35,448 nt of DNA from Candidatus Woesearchaeota archaeon (GCA_018303205.1 JAGVYP010000031.1:1-35448), one strand, 5' to 3'; shown: positions 24,072 through 33,687, numbered from the stretch's first letter. Program-made: numbers and translations. The notes: generated by a model from the letters alone, not told the origin.

Positions 24072-25460
24072 TTGATAGCAACGACAAAACAGAAGTATAT
24101 CCTTTTATTTGTACTTTTCAGTATTGTATTGATTTCTGTGAATGCTGCATCCTCTGTAAAGACAACTTCTTCTATAATTAAAACGATTTCATCTCCTACA
24201 GTGTCTCCAATTCTGAAAACAACATCCACCCCATCATATTCGCTTCCGCCCTATACAGCTCCTCCTGGCTCTCCTCATGCAAAGAAGGCATTGACTAGAA
24301 AACAAATTTCTATGACTCCTGCTGTCACAACTCCGCCAATGTCATTTATTGTTCCTCCCTGTTTACAATATATTTCAGGAGACTGTGATGGAGATTGCTT
24401 TGTAACGATATTAGATGCGTATCTCGCTTCGCAAGTTGCAGCAGGTCTTGCAACTTTGGATGAGATGCAGTTCAGAGCGTGTAATGTAGAAGGCATTTTA
24501 GGTGGCCCTGATGTTCCGGGCGCTCAAATATCTGTGGCAGATTCTTTAGTAATTGCACAGTTCGTTTCCGGTTTATTGTCTTCAATACAGAGCATTGTTG
24601 AAGCACCCATTTTCTTTCAACACTGGGAATTTCTAGGTCCTTGGCCTAATGGAACAGGTATAAATGTTTCCATTATTAAAATGAATACTGATGGTAGCAA
24701 TCAAGTTTCAATAAAAAATGATGATTGGACAAGCTATTATGATTTTACAATATCTCCCGACGGATCAAAGATAGCATATACTTACTATGGACCTTATAAT
24801 GCTACTGATAATGCATCACATATTTATGTAATGGATTCTGATGGTCAAAACGATGTCCAAATAACCTTTGGCAATAATATATATGATTATGCTCCAACAT
24901 GGTCTCCGAATGGAACAAGAATCGCATATGGCTCAAATAAAGACGGACGTTATGAAATTTATACGATGAACATCGACGGAAGCAATGATGTTAGAGTAAC
25001 AAATAGTGTCGACGACGAAGACTGGCCAACGTGGTCCCCCCGTGAAAACAAAATAATGTACGAATTAGATCCTGCAGGAGATTGGGATCATACTCAAATA
25101 TTTACAGTGAATCCTGATGGCACGAATGTGATACAATTAACAAATAGCAGTCTTGACAATGAATGGTCTAGCTGGAGTCCAGATGGAAGCAGAATTCTTT
25201 TTACATTGAGAAACTTGACTTCAGGAGGTTTTGTATACATTATGGATTCTGATGGTAGTAATCCACGCCTCATTGCTCCCTCTATTTCACCAGTTACATC
25301 TGGTCTTTACATAGGAGATGAATTTTGGGGAAGAAATGGACTCATATATTTTGGCGGCGACTTTGCAAATATGTATAGCATTGATGAATTTGGAAATAAT
25401 CTTTTGCAATATACAAATGATACTCTCCCATCCATACTAAACTGGTGGCCAACACAATAA
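24072..25460 (+). CDS. Secreted dockerin plus TolB-like propeller protein
   Basis: 462 residues. N-terminal signal peptide (YILLFVLFSIVLISVNAA), Ser/Thr/Pro linker, then a dockerin-like pair of calcium loops (SGDCDGDCFVTILDAY and AQISVADSLVIAQFVSG), then a propeller of about five TolB/PD40 repeats (YDFTISPDGSKIAYT, YAPTWSPNGTRIAYGSNKDG, DWPTWSPRENKIMYE, EWSSWSPDGSRILFT). There is no anchor. Start is TTG: no ATG is in frame, and TTAATATAC sits about 34 nt upstream. Dockerins bind cohesins, but none is visible here, so the partner is unknown. The 3' end faces the paralogous gene with an 8-bp gap. Confidence 0.84.
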   Translation: MIATTKQKYILLFVLFSIVLISVNAASSVKTTSSIIKTISSPTVSPILKTTSTPSYSLPPYTAPPGSPHAKKALTRKQISMTPAVTTPPMSFIVPPCLQYISGDCDGDCFVTILDAYLASQVAAGLATLDEMQFRACNVEGILGGPDVPGAQISVADSLVIAQFVSGLLSSIQSIVEAPIFFQHWEFLGPWPNGTGINVSIIKMNTDGSNQVSIKNDDWTSYYDFTISPDGSKIAYTYYGPYNATDNASHIYVMDSDGQNDVQITFGNNIYDYAPTWSPNGTRIAYGSNKDGRYEIYTMNIDGSNDVRVTNSVDDEDWPTWSPRENKIMYELDPAGDWDHTQIFTVNPDGTNVIQLTNSSLDNEWSSWSPDGSRILFTLRNLTSGGFVYIMDSDGSNPRLIAPSISPVTSGLYIGDEFWGRNGLIYFGGDFANMYSIDEFGNNLLQYTNDTLPSILNWWPTQ

Positions 25461-25468
25461 TTGAGTTC

Positions 25469-27847
25469 TTATTGCATGGCATCTCTGTCTGTGCTAAATA
25501 AAGGAGCTTGTGAAGTAAGCTCAGTTACTATTCCACCCGGAAAAGAAACAACTTTTCTGATGGAGAGATTAGCTCCTCCTTGCTGATCACCATGGAATAA
25601 AATACTGTTAGAATCGCGCATCCATGCAGGATTATCAGCGCCAGTTCCGAGATAGGTTATTTGTTGTTGGTCTGATCCGTCACTATCCATCATCCAAACT
25701 TGATTGGTATCTCTGCAACCCGCAGGTAAACATCGTGGATCGCTTCTTATAAACGTAATTTTTCCATTTCTTCCCCAATGAGGATGACGTTCAGATCTAG
25801 GAAGGAATGGTGTAAGATATTCCGTAGGAATATGTGTTAATTCCTGGTCATTCATTCCATCTTTATCTATTTTGTAAATTCCATTAAATCCTTTTGTATA
25901 GACTATTTGTCTTCCATCAGGACTCCACGCTGGTTGATTGCCTGCGATTACGAAATTAATAGCACGTGTTCGCAAATCCAAAACATATATTCCTTGAGGT
26001 ATACGATTTTCGGAAACAAATGCAATATCATCCCCTGTAGGACTCCATACGGGACTAGTATCATGAAATGGCAATGTTGTTAATTGTTCTGGTTCGTAAT
26101 TTGGATCTGTATTATTCGTGGGAACACGATAAATGGTATCAGGATAAAATGGAGTTGCTGCATCCCTGTCAGTTTGAAAAACAATCCATTGACCATCTGG
26201 AGAAAGTGATGGATGACTATCCGTACTTTGTAGACTTCCATTAAATCGAACAGGTTGTTCATTAGTACCGTCTTTGTTCATAGTATAAATTTCAGAGTGC
26301 GATGGTTCACGTTGACTATAGAATACAACTTTTTCTTCTTCAGCACAGGTGAGGCTTGGAATTCTTCCCACCACATATTGTGCGATAGTTAGCGCATCAA
26401 GTGTAGTCACATCTGCATAAGGATTATAACGACTTCCTCTGGCACCTTGGACATTACAAGCTCTAAACTGAGAATCGTCTAAAGTAGCTGAACCCACAGC
26501 ATATTTTGCTGCCTTATACGAATCTAAAACATCAACAAATCCACTTCCATCACAATCACCGCATGTTAGAGCATAAGAAGGCGCTGGAGGAAATGGAGTA
26601 GGAGCTATAAAAATGGGTTGCCCACTACTATTTGCGGTTTTGGTAACATCTTCTGTTCCATTGTAATAGAGAACACGTGCATTATTAATAAGAGATGAAC
26701 CCGGCGTTGCATTAGGTGTTACTTTCAAAGAAATATTAATTTCGTAAACACTTGCAATCGGAATAAAAGGTATTATGATTTCTGCTTGAGTATCATTGTA
26801 ATTATAAGAGAATGGTGACGATCCTCCATAACGAGTACCCTGTGGAAAAATATCAGTGACTACAACATTTGTTGCGTCTTGACCGATGTTAGTAAGTCTG
26901 ATTTGATAATCAACAATACCTCCTTGTCTCGTTTCTGACATACTGGTTACTTTTGATAGAAGGAGATTTGGTCTCAGATGAGGTAGTACTGTAATAGGTT
27001 GAAGAGTAGTATATGCAATTGCAGAAACATTAGCTAGTCCATTGTTAAAACTCACATTTACCTCATTGATTAATGACGCATTGATCGTTGCATTTCTGTG
27101 TACATCGAGTGTTAAATTCATAAGCAGAGTTTCTCCTGGACTCATAAAAAATATCGTCGGAAATACCACATGAGTTGCATTAAATGATAACGCAGCTGGT
27201 TCTGAACGATTATAACTTGTGGAAGGGGGTAAAGTATCTACTGCTACTATATCAATCCCAAAGCTTGTAGTAAAATTAAGAAGAATTTGATAAGTCACTT
27301 GACCACCTTGCCTAACTGTGGTCATGTTTGTAGTTTTATTGAGCATAAAACCTGGTGGAGGTGGCGGAGGCGGGGGAGGTGGAGTTATATTTGATAGTAC
27401 AGTGATAGGTGGTGCAATAGCAAATCTCGTTACGGGTACACCAGAAACATCGTAGCTAATGCCAACTACATTAATCAAATCAAAACCAATAGTTGCATTG
27501 GGTGATACATCTAAAAAAAGGTCAATGTACCCTGCAGTTCTTCTTGGTAAAATAGGAACGAACCAAGCTACAGCTGTAGCATTATAAAACCCTGCAGGAG
27601 GTGATGAACTATTATAACTTGTATATGGCGGTAACAGATCTGCAATTGTAATATCTATTGCGTCTCCATTACCCACATTATCAAGAAGTATACGATAATA
27701 TACTTGACTACCTTGTGTAACATTAGTCATGTTTGTTGTTTTGTATACGTCCACATCAGGTCCAGGAGGTGCAGCTGCTAAAGGTGATGATAAAGGAGGA
27801 GTGGATGATGAAGAAGTTCCATTCACGAATGATAATGCAGTAAACAA
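25469..27847 (-). CDS. DUF11-repeat, dockerin and TolB-like propeller surface protein (signal peptide cut off by in-frame stop)
   Basis: 792 residues from TTG 27847. Three DUF11-type beta-sandwich repeats (each starting like KTTNMTNVTQGSQVYYRILL), with a Pro10 linker between the first two, then a dockerin (CGDCDGSGFVDVLDSYKAA ... ADVTTLDALTIAQYVVG) and a TolB/PD40 propeller (SHPSLSPDGQWIVFQTDRD, TSPVWSPTGDDIAFVSE, NQPAWSPDGRQIVYTK). A stalk-like surface protein by architecture. No signal peptide is present in this ORF: the frame continues upstream through five codons to a TAA (27863-27865) and then a perfect secretory leader. Start is therefore uncertain and the gene may be inactivated. Confidence 0.82.
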   Translation of the reverse strand: MFTALSFVNGTSSSSTPPLSSPLAAAPPGPDVDVYKTTNMTNVTQGSQVYYRILLDNVGNGDAIDITIADLLPPYTSYNSSSPPAGFYNATAVAWFVPILPRRTAGYIDLFLDVSPNATIGFDLINVVGISYDVSGVPVTRFAIAPPITVLSNITPPPPPPPPPPGFMLNKTTNMTTVRQGGQVTYQILLNFTTSFGIDIVAVDTLPPSTSYNRSEPAALSFNATHVVFPTIFFMSPGETLLMNLTLDVHRNATINASLINEVNVSFNNGLANVSAIAYTTLQPITVLPHLRPNLLLSKVTSMSETRQGGIVDYQIRLTNIGQDATNVVVTDIFPQGTRYGGSSPFSYNYNDTQAEIIIPFIPIASVYEINISLKVTPNATPGSSLINNARVLYYNGTEDVTKTANSSGQPIFIAPTPFPPAPSYALTCGDCDGSGFVDVLDSYKAAKYAVGSATLDDSQFRACNVQGARGSRYNPYADVTTLDALTIAQYVVGRIPSLTCAEEEKVVFYSQREPSHSEIYTMNKDGTNEQPVRFNGSLQSTDSHPSLSPDGQWIVFQTDRDAATPFYPDTIYRVPTNNTDPNYEPEQLTTLPFHDTSPVWSPTGDDIAFVSENRIPQGIYVLDLRTRAINFVIAGNQPAWSPDGRQIVYTKGFNGIYKIDKDGMNDQELTHIPTEYLTPFLPRSERHPHWGRNGKITFIRSDPRCLPAGCRDTNQVWMMDSDGSDQQQITYLGTGADNPAWMRDSNSILFHGDQQGGANLSIRKVVSFPGGIVTELTSQAPLFSTDRDAMQ

Positions 27848-27862
27848 AGCAGCGTACTGTTC

Positions 27863-28030
27863 TTAGGTACTATTCGAAACATTTGTCGTAGTAATTACCG
27901 TTCCTATAGAGGACACTTTTAAAGATGTAGTTAAATTTGCAGCATAAACAGAATATATAACAAGAAGCATTAAGAAAATTCCAACAAAAACAATTTTCCC
28001 CCTCATAAGATACTTGGAATTCAAACTCAT
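27863..28030 (-). pseudogene. Severed signal-peptide exon-like fragment of the DUF11 surface protein
   Basis: 55 codons, not on the ORF track. It starts ATG 28030 (or 28006) and reads MRGKIVFVGIFLMLLVIYSVYAANLTTS, a good Sec signal peptide, then a Ser/Thr-rich stretch and TAA. The same frame continues directly into the 792-aa ORF. The simplest reading is one gene with a nonsense codon or assembly error. TAA is neither the pyrrolysine (TAG) nor selenocysteine (TGA) codon. Confidence 0.7.
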
Positions 28031-28089
28031 TTAAAAAGATGGTGGTAGAGAAATTGAGCTCTCAAAAAACAGAAAAAACCACCGCAACC

Positions 28090-28097
28090 TTTATAAA
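28090..28097. promoter_or_regulatory. Palindromic TATA box between surface-protein and ribosomal operons
   Basis: TTTATAAA. On plus it would start transcripts near 28120 (L7Ae operon), on minus near 28067 (surface protein). Both genes then have leaders rather than leaderless starts. Confidence 0.5.
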
Positions 28098-28196
28098 CCC
28101 CTTAAAATCCCCTTATGATATACCAATGAAATGATGACCCTGCAGGTGCAGGTGAGTGAGGTTCGCTTTTCTTGGCAGCCTCAGGAGATGAGAATA

Positions 28197-28508
28197 ATGG
28201 CTGATGACGAAAAAGTTTTGGAAATTATTGAAGTGAGCAAAGCTACAGGAAAACTCAAAAAGGGAACGAATGAGGTAACCAAAGCAATTGAGAGGGGAAC
28301 TGCTAAATTGGTAGCAGTTGCAAAAGATGTTTCTCCTCCGGAAATTGTCATGCACTTGCCTATGCTTTGTAAAGAAAAACGCATTCCTTTCTTTGAAGTA
28401 AAAAGTAAAGAAGAACTCGGAGCTGCTGCTGGCTTAACCGTGGGAACAGGAGCTGTTGCTGTTATTGAAGAAGGAGAAGCAAAGAAGCTTCTTGAAGCTT
28501 TGAGGTAA
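28197..28508 (+). CDS. rpl7ae: Ribosomal protein L7Ae (kink-turn binding)
   Basis: 103 residues from ATG 28197. The track uses ATG 28131, which adds 22 residues unlike L7Ae ([19 protein letters not shown]). GGAG with a further TGA lies 9 nt before 28197, so I prefer the shorter form, though the longer cannot be excluded. Hallmarks: [63 protein letters not shown]. It binds kink-turns in 23S rRNA, box C/D and H/ACA guide RNAs and RNase P. First gene of an archaeal cluster with S28e, L24e and NDK. Confidence 0.93.
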   Translation: MADDEKVLEIIEVSKATGKLKKGTNEVTKAIERGTAKLVAVAKDVSPPEIVMHLPMLCKEKRIPFFEVKSKEELGAAAGLTVGTGAVAVIEEGEAKKLLEALR

Positions 28509-28510
28509 GT

Positions 28511-28798
28511 ATGGCAGAAAATCCTAAGCCACAGAAAAAAGAAGAACAAACTGCTCAAAAGGGCAGTGTTACATTTTCTCCTGCAGTTCCTGCAATGGTT
28601 GAGGAAGTTATTGGAAGAACTGGTTCAAGAGGAGAAGCTGTACAAGTGCGATGCAGGGTTCTTGAAGGACGGGACAAAGATAAGATTTTGAGAAGAAACG
28701 TGAAAGGTCCTATACAATTAAAAGATGTTCTGATGTTGAGAGAAACAGAAATTGAAGCACGCCCTCTGAATAAGGCAGGAAGAGGAGGAAACGGATAA
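28511..28798 (+). CDS. rps28e: Ribosomal protein S28e
   Basis: 95 residues. Core VTFSPAVPAMVEEVIGRTGSRGEAVQVRCRVLEGRDKDKILRRNVKGPIQLKDVLMLRETEIEARPL is a textbook S28e OB-fold of the small subunit near the mRNA exit. An extra basic N-terminal tail of about 15 residues (MAENPKPQKKEEQTAQKG) and a short Gly/Arg C-terminus make it longer than the usual 65-75 residues. It starts 2 bp after the L7Ae stop; its stop overlaps the L24e ATG (TAATG). Confidence 0.95.
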   Translation: MAENPKPQKKEEQTAQKGSVTFSPAVPAMVEEVIGRTGSRGEAVQVRCRVLEGRDKDKILRRNVKGPIQLKDVLMLRETEIEARPLNKAGRGGNG

Positions 28799-28998
28799 TG
28801 GCTACTTGTTCATTTTGCGAATCAAAAATTCCTAAGGGAACCGGAAAGATGTTTGTGCAGAAAGATGGGAAAATTCTCTATTTTTGTTCTTTGAAATGTG
28901 AAAAAAATATGAATACGTTACTGCGTAAGCCAAGAGAAACTCGTTGGACATTTACTGCACAGCGTGTAAAAAAAGGAAAAGCTAAGGAGAAATCATGA
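28798..28998 (+). CDS. rpl24e: Ribosomal protein L24e
   Basis: 66 residues. Zinc-ribbon type L24e: CSFCESKIPKGTGKMFVQKDGKILYFCSLKCEKNM, with CxxC and CxxxC ligand pairs, then LLRKPRETRWT. Large-subunit protein at the interface. Overlaps both neighbours (TAATG before, ATGA after), so the whole set is translationally coupled. Confidence 0.95.
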   Translation: MATCSFCESKIPKGTGKMFVQKDGKILYFCSLKCEKNMNTLLRKPRETRWTFTAQRVKKGKAKEKS

Positions 28999-29468
28999 TA
29001 GAACAAACTTTGATTCTCATAAAACCTGATGCGATAAATCGTGGATTGTTAGGAGAAATTGTTCATCGTTTTGAGAGAAAAGGATTAAAAATTGTTGCGA
29101 TGAAGATGATGCATCTCAAAGATAGTCTTCTCGAAGAGCATTATGCTCATATCAAAGATAAACCTTTTTTTCCGGGAGTAAAAAAGTTTATGCAAGCTTC
29201 TCCAACGGTTATTATGGTGGTGGAAGGTTTTGAAGCTGTGGAAATTGCGCGTTTGATGTGCGGACCAACCAAAGCAAGCCAAGCTCCTGCAGGAACCATA
29301 AGAGGAGATTATGCGTTAAGTGTGCAAAGTAATGTAGTTCATGCTTCTGATTCAAAAGAAACAGCACGACAGGAAATTAAGCGCTTCTTTAAGAAAGAGG
29401 AAGTTCTCGAATATGACAAGATTGATTTTGAACTGCTTCTTGCCCCTGATGAAAAAAGAAAAAGGTGA
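28995..29468 (+). CDS. ndk: Nucleoside diphosphate kinase
   Basis: 157 residues. Transfers the gamma phosphate between NTPs and NDPs through a phospho-His. Signatures: TLILIKPDAINRGLLGEIVHRFERKGLKIVAMKM, HYAHIKDKPFFPG, GPTKASQAPAGTIRGDYA, and the active-site NVVHASDS. Length is normal. Part of the L7Ae-S28e-L24e-NDK order typical of archaea. Overlaps the L24e stop by 4 bp; its stop TGA is part of GGTGA, which doubles as ribosome site for EF-2. Confidence 0.96.
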   Translation: MIEQTLILIKPDAINRGLLGEIVHRFERKGLKIVAMKMMHLKDSLLEEHYAHIKDKPFFPGVKKFMQASPTVIMVVEGFEAVEIARLMCGPTKASQAPAGTIRGDYALSVQSNVVHASDSKETARQEIKRFFKKEEVLEYDKIDFELLLAPDEKRKR

Positions 29469-29473
29469 CGATG

Positions 29474-32400
29474 ATGGCTGCTGATGAAAAGATGACTGAG
29501 CGCGTTATGCGCATCGCTGCAAGACCTGAATTTATTAGAAATATTTGTACCAGTGCACATATACATCACGGCAAGTGTGTTGCTCCAAAAACACGATTAC
29601 TTTTGACGCACGGAGAGGTTATCACTGCAGAACATCTTTATGAAAAAGCAAGTCAGCAAGGAATAAAGGTACAAGAAAATGAAGAAGAAATAGTATATGA
29701 TGTTTCTCAATGTGATCTTGAAGTTTTTTCATTAAATAAAAATGCAGGAAAGATTGAAAAGAAGAAAATAAGTCATGCTTGGAAATTAAAAGGCGGTAAT
29801 GTCATCAAAGCAACGTTAAGAAATGGTGCTTCAGTCACTACAACACCCGAGCATCGCTATCTGGTTCTTGAAGACATGCAATTTATAGAAAAAGAAGCAC
29901 AAGAACTAAGATTAGGAGATAGAGTTATTTGTGCAAGAAAAATTGAGATCGATGAAAAAGACACTCTTAAGGAAGAAATATTGTCAAAACTAGTATCACA
30001 ACCTTGTTATGTGAAATTGAAGAATCTGTTTGGTATGAGGATAAAAGATCGTATTCTTGAAAAAGGATTACCTCAAATATATGAAAAAATAAGTCCAAAC
30101 ATAAATAAAAAATCATTCTACCATGGGATATGGAAACATCGTTATGCACTACAAGATCTTTTGAAACTATGCAATGATTTTAATATAAAAAAAGAAAACA
30201 TCTACGATCAGATTGAATATGTCTCTTTTCGAAAATCAACTAAAAGCACTAAATCAATGCATCTTCCTCAAAATTTTGAAGAATTTTTTTATCTTGCAGG
30301 GCTTTTCTTTGGTGATGGAAGTGGTATGAAGTTTGTTGTGGGTAAAGAAGAATTGAAAGATAAATGCGTAAAGATTTGTAACGATCTTGGTATAAAGGAA
30401 ATTTTTATGCTTCCTCGAGAAAGAACGCCTTACTTGATTACCAATACAACACTCATGTATATGTTACATGCTCTTTTTGATTATCCTTTAAAACAAAAAA
30501 GTCATAACCGCGCAATTTTTAAGAGCATATTTTGATTGTGATGGTACTGTGGAAAAAGCGAGAGGGGCTGTTTCTATCACTTCAGCAAGTCCGCAGATGT
30601 TAAAAGATGTACAGCTTTTATTATTACGGTTCTCATGCCCAAGTATTCTCCAGAAGGATACCCTTTATATCTCAGGCATAGCTGCACGCGAGTTTGAAAA
30701 AAATATTGGATTTGGTATGCAGGAGAAAAGAATAAAATCAGAAAGATTAACAGAAAAAGTGCAAGGAAGCCAAGTCATTGATACTATTCCTTTATCAAAC
30801 GAGAAATTAATTAAGGTAAGAAAGATACCTCAGGCATCTATTGATCATCATTATTACAAATATGAGAAGGGAATCTTAACTCCAACTGTTGATACGGTTT
30901 TAAAATTACAACAAAGATTTAAAGACCTTCAATTAGAAACGCATTGGTTTGGGAAATTAACTACAGGAGATCTTACATTTGTTGAAGTTATTTCTTTAGA
31001 GCAGGACTATGAATCTATCGTCTATGATTTTTCTGTTCCGGATCACAAAAATTTTATTGCTGAGGGTATGGTCATTCATAATACGGCTTTCACAGACAAT
31101 CTCATGGCTGCTGCTGGTCAGATGGCTTCAAAATATGCAGGTAATTTGGATCAAGGAATGACCACTTGGCAACATAAGGATGAACAAGAACGTTTAATGA
31201 CGGTTGATGCTGCAAATGTTTCCATGGTGCATGAGTATAAAGATAATGAGTATCTTATTAATTTGATTGACACTCCTGGCCACATTGATTTTGGCGGAAA
31301 TGTAACCAGAGCAATGAGAGCTATTGATGGAACTATTGTGCTTGTTTGTGCTAGTGAAGGGATCATGCCTCAGACAGAAACCGTGTTAAAGCAGGCATTG
31401 CGAGAAAGAGTTAAACCCATTCTGTTCATTAACAAAGTAGATCGATTAATCAAAGAAATGAAGTTGCCTCCAGAAAAAATTCAGGAACGTTTTCTTAAAA
31501 CGATTAATGCTTTTAATAAATTGATTGAAAGAATTGCAGAGCCTGAGTATAAAGAAAAGTGGAAAGTGGATATTATGGCAGGTTCTGTAGCGTTTGGTTC
31601 TGCTCGCGATAACTGGGCATTGTCATTTCCTTTTATGCAGAAGAAAGGTGTCAAGTTTAATGATATTATGAAAATTTATGAGATGGATGAAGAGACAAGG
31701 AAAAAGTGGGTTTGGGAGAATGCTGCTTTATTTGAGGTTATTCTTGATATGGTTATTACGCATCATCCTACTCCTTTGGAAGCGCAGAAGTATCGTATTC
31801 CTAAAATCTGGCGGGGTGAGTTAGAAAGCGAATTGGGGCAAAGCTTGTTGAATTGTGATAGAAATGGAAAACTTGCGTTTGTGATTACCAGAGTGGTCAT
31901 TGATCCTCGTTCTGGAAAAGAGCTTTCTGCAGGAAGATTATTTTCAGGAACGATTCAGCAAGGTCAGGAAGTCTATTTGAACTTGAATAAGCAACGACAG
32001 CGCATTCAACAAGTGTACATTTACAATGGGATTAAACCTGATTCTCTGGAGTCCTTGCCTGCGGGAAATGTACTTGCTATTTCTGGGGTTATTGGAAATG
32101 CAGGAGAAACCATTACCTTAGAACCTGAGCAGCCTTTTGAAGAGTTAAGACATATTTTTGAGCCTGTGATTACCAAAGCAGTGAAGCCTGCAAAAATTCA
32201 GGATTTGCCCAAAGTTGTGGAAGTACTCCAAAAAGTGGGGAAAGAAGATCCTTCTATTAAAATTGAAATTAATGATGAGACCAAAGAGATTCTGATGAGT
32301 GGGATGGGAGAATTGCATTTGGAAATTGTTGAAAATAGGATTAAGACAGAAAAAGGAGTTGAGATCATTACGTCTGCTCCTATTGTGGTGTATCGTGAAT

Positions 32401-33182
32401 CGATTACAAAAAAGTCTATAGAAGTGGAAGGAAAATCTCCTAATAAACATAACAAGTATTATTTTGTTGTCGAGCCTGTTCCTGAACAACTCAAGCAAGC
32501 AATGAAGGATGACATGATTCCTGAAGGAAGAGTGAAAAAGAAAAATATAGAATTGCGGAAGGCATTGATGACAGCAGGAATGGATAGTGATGATGCTGAG
32601 AAAGTCAAAGATATTTTTGAAGGTAATATTTTTATTGATAGAACAAGAGGACAAGTGCACATGATTGAGGTTATTGAGATGATCCTTGACATGTTTGAAG
32701 ACGTGATGAAACATGGCCCTCTTGCAAGAGAACCGTGTATTAATGTAATCGTTACTCTTACGGATATGAAATTGCACGAAGACGCTATTCATAGAGGACC
32801 TGCGCAGACCTATCCTGCTATTCGTGAAGGTATTCGTGGAGCAATGATGACCGGAGCTCCGGTTATTTATGAACCGTTGCAAGTTATTTTGATAGAAGCA
32901 CCTTCTGATTTCATGGGAACCTTATCTAAGCTCGCTGCTGCAAAACGCGGACAACTGTTAGATATTATTACTGAAGAAGAAGGAGAAACAACGTTAAAAG
33001 TAAAAATGCCAGTCAATGAAATGATTGGTTGGGCTTCTGATTTGCGCTCTGCAACCAATGGAAGAGGAACCTCTTCTTTAATGGATCAAGCATTTGAAAA
33101 GCTTCCTTCTGAGTTACAGCCTAAGATTAGAGATCAAATTGTCAAAAGAAAAGGCTTAACAGAAGCACAGTTAGGAGCGTAA
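29474..33182 (+). CDS. fusA: Translation elongation factor EF-2 interrupted by a frameshifted intein
   Basis: GTPase driving ribosomal translocation. N-extein (34 residues from ATG 29474; GGTGA precedes it) ends IRNICTSAHIHHGK; C-extein (699 residues) starts TAFTDNLMAAAGQ. Joined length is about 733 residues, normal for archaeal EF-2. Present: P-loop HHGK|T, split by the intein, DTPGH, NKVD, domain II-V sequence, and LHEDAIHRGPAQ with the diphthamide His. The track shows two ORFs (29465-30535 and 30549-33182) because the frame moves by +1 inside the intein near 30511-30521. As EF-2 is essential, this is either a one-base assembly/read error at AATTTTT, programmed frameshifting, or a mixed population. 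The track's GTG 29465 start would add three residues. Confidence 0.9.
29576..31082 (+). other. LAGLIDADG intein in the EF-2 P-loop, +1 frameshifted
   Basis: 1507 nt, one more than a multiple of three; 502 residues if one base is removed. Splice residues: Cys1 (CVAPKTRLLLTHGEV, block A), TTPEHRYLVL (block B TxxH), YDFSVPDHKNFIAEGMVIHN (blocks F and G, His-Asn) and Thr as +1. Homing endonuclease motifs: FYLAGLFFGDGSG and, only after frame correction, LRAYFDCDGTV. Insertion between the Lys and Thr of GKT means unspliced EF-2 cannot bind GTP. It is removed after translation if splicing-competent. Confidence 0.88.
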
Positions 33183-33189
33183 GAACGTA

Positions 33190-33212
33190 TTTTCTTAAGT
33201 TTATTTTTTCTT
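33190..33212 (+). terminator. T-rich terminator after EF-2
   Basis: TTTTCTTAAGTTTATTTTTTC right after the EF-2 stop matches an archaeal oligo-T termination signal; the next gene is convergent. Confidence 0.45.
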
Positions 33213-33236
33213 ATGATTTGATATGTTAATTTTATT

Positions 33237-33665
33237 TTAATCAGCTTTCAAAAGCATTGGTATATATTGTTCTGGTAAAGTATTTCCTCCTGCTTCGCAT
33301 TTCATTTCAATGAGAGCTCCTCCTGGTAATGCAACTACACCAAGAGCAGCTCGCGCTGGAAAACGTTTTTGAAATCTTCTTTGATAAACACCATTAACAA
33401 GTTCATAATGACTCATGTCTGTTAAATAAGCCCTTATACAGATCACGTGATTCCAATTCCATTGTACTTCACCTAAAAGAGTTTCTATATTATTCAATGT
33501 TTGTTCTGTTTGTGCTTCAATGCCTTCTGCAAGTTTTCCCGTTTTTGGGTCTCTGCCACTTTGGCCAGAAATATGCAGCCTATACTTCCAAGATTCTAAC
33601 ACAGCATGAGCATAAGGACCCAATGGTTTGGGTGCATGTTCTGAAACTATTAAAATTTGTGACAT
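33237..33665 (-). CDS. ridA: RidA/YjgF/UK114-family imine deaminase
   Basis: 142 residues. Family marks: APKPLGPYAHAV, RLHISGQSGRDPKTGKLAEG, QTEQTLNNIETLLGE, YLTDMSHYELVNGVYQRRF, FPARAALGVVALPGGALIEMKCEA. The conserved Arg in PARAA and the Glu near the C-terminus match those of catalytically active RidA, which hydrolyses reactive enamines/imines as a trimer. About 10-15 residues longer than the typical protein. TATATAAAA lies 27 nt upstream (leaderless). Confidence 0.92.
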   Translation of the reverse strand: MSQILIVSEHAPKPLGPYAHAVLESWKYRLHISGQSGRDPKTGKLAEGIEAQTEQTLNNIETLLGEVQWNWNHVICIRAYLTDMSHYELVNGVYQRRFQKRFPARAALGVVALPGGALIEMKCEAGGNTLPEQYIPMLLKAD

Positions 33666-33687
33666 AAAAGGAAGGATATTGCAATAC

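Noticed and set aside
27863-27865. Recoding of the in-frame stop
   Set aside because: The codon is TAA; pyrrolysine uses TAG and selenocysteine TGA.
32145-32882. 245-aa minus-strand ORF opposite EF-2
   Set aside because: Antisense to highly conserved EF-2 domains IV-V; no start signal or domain.
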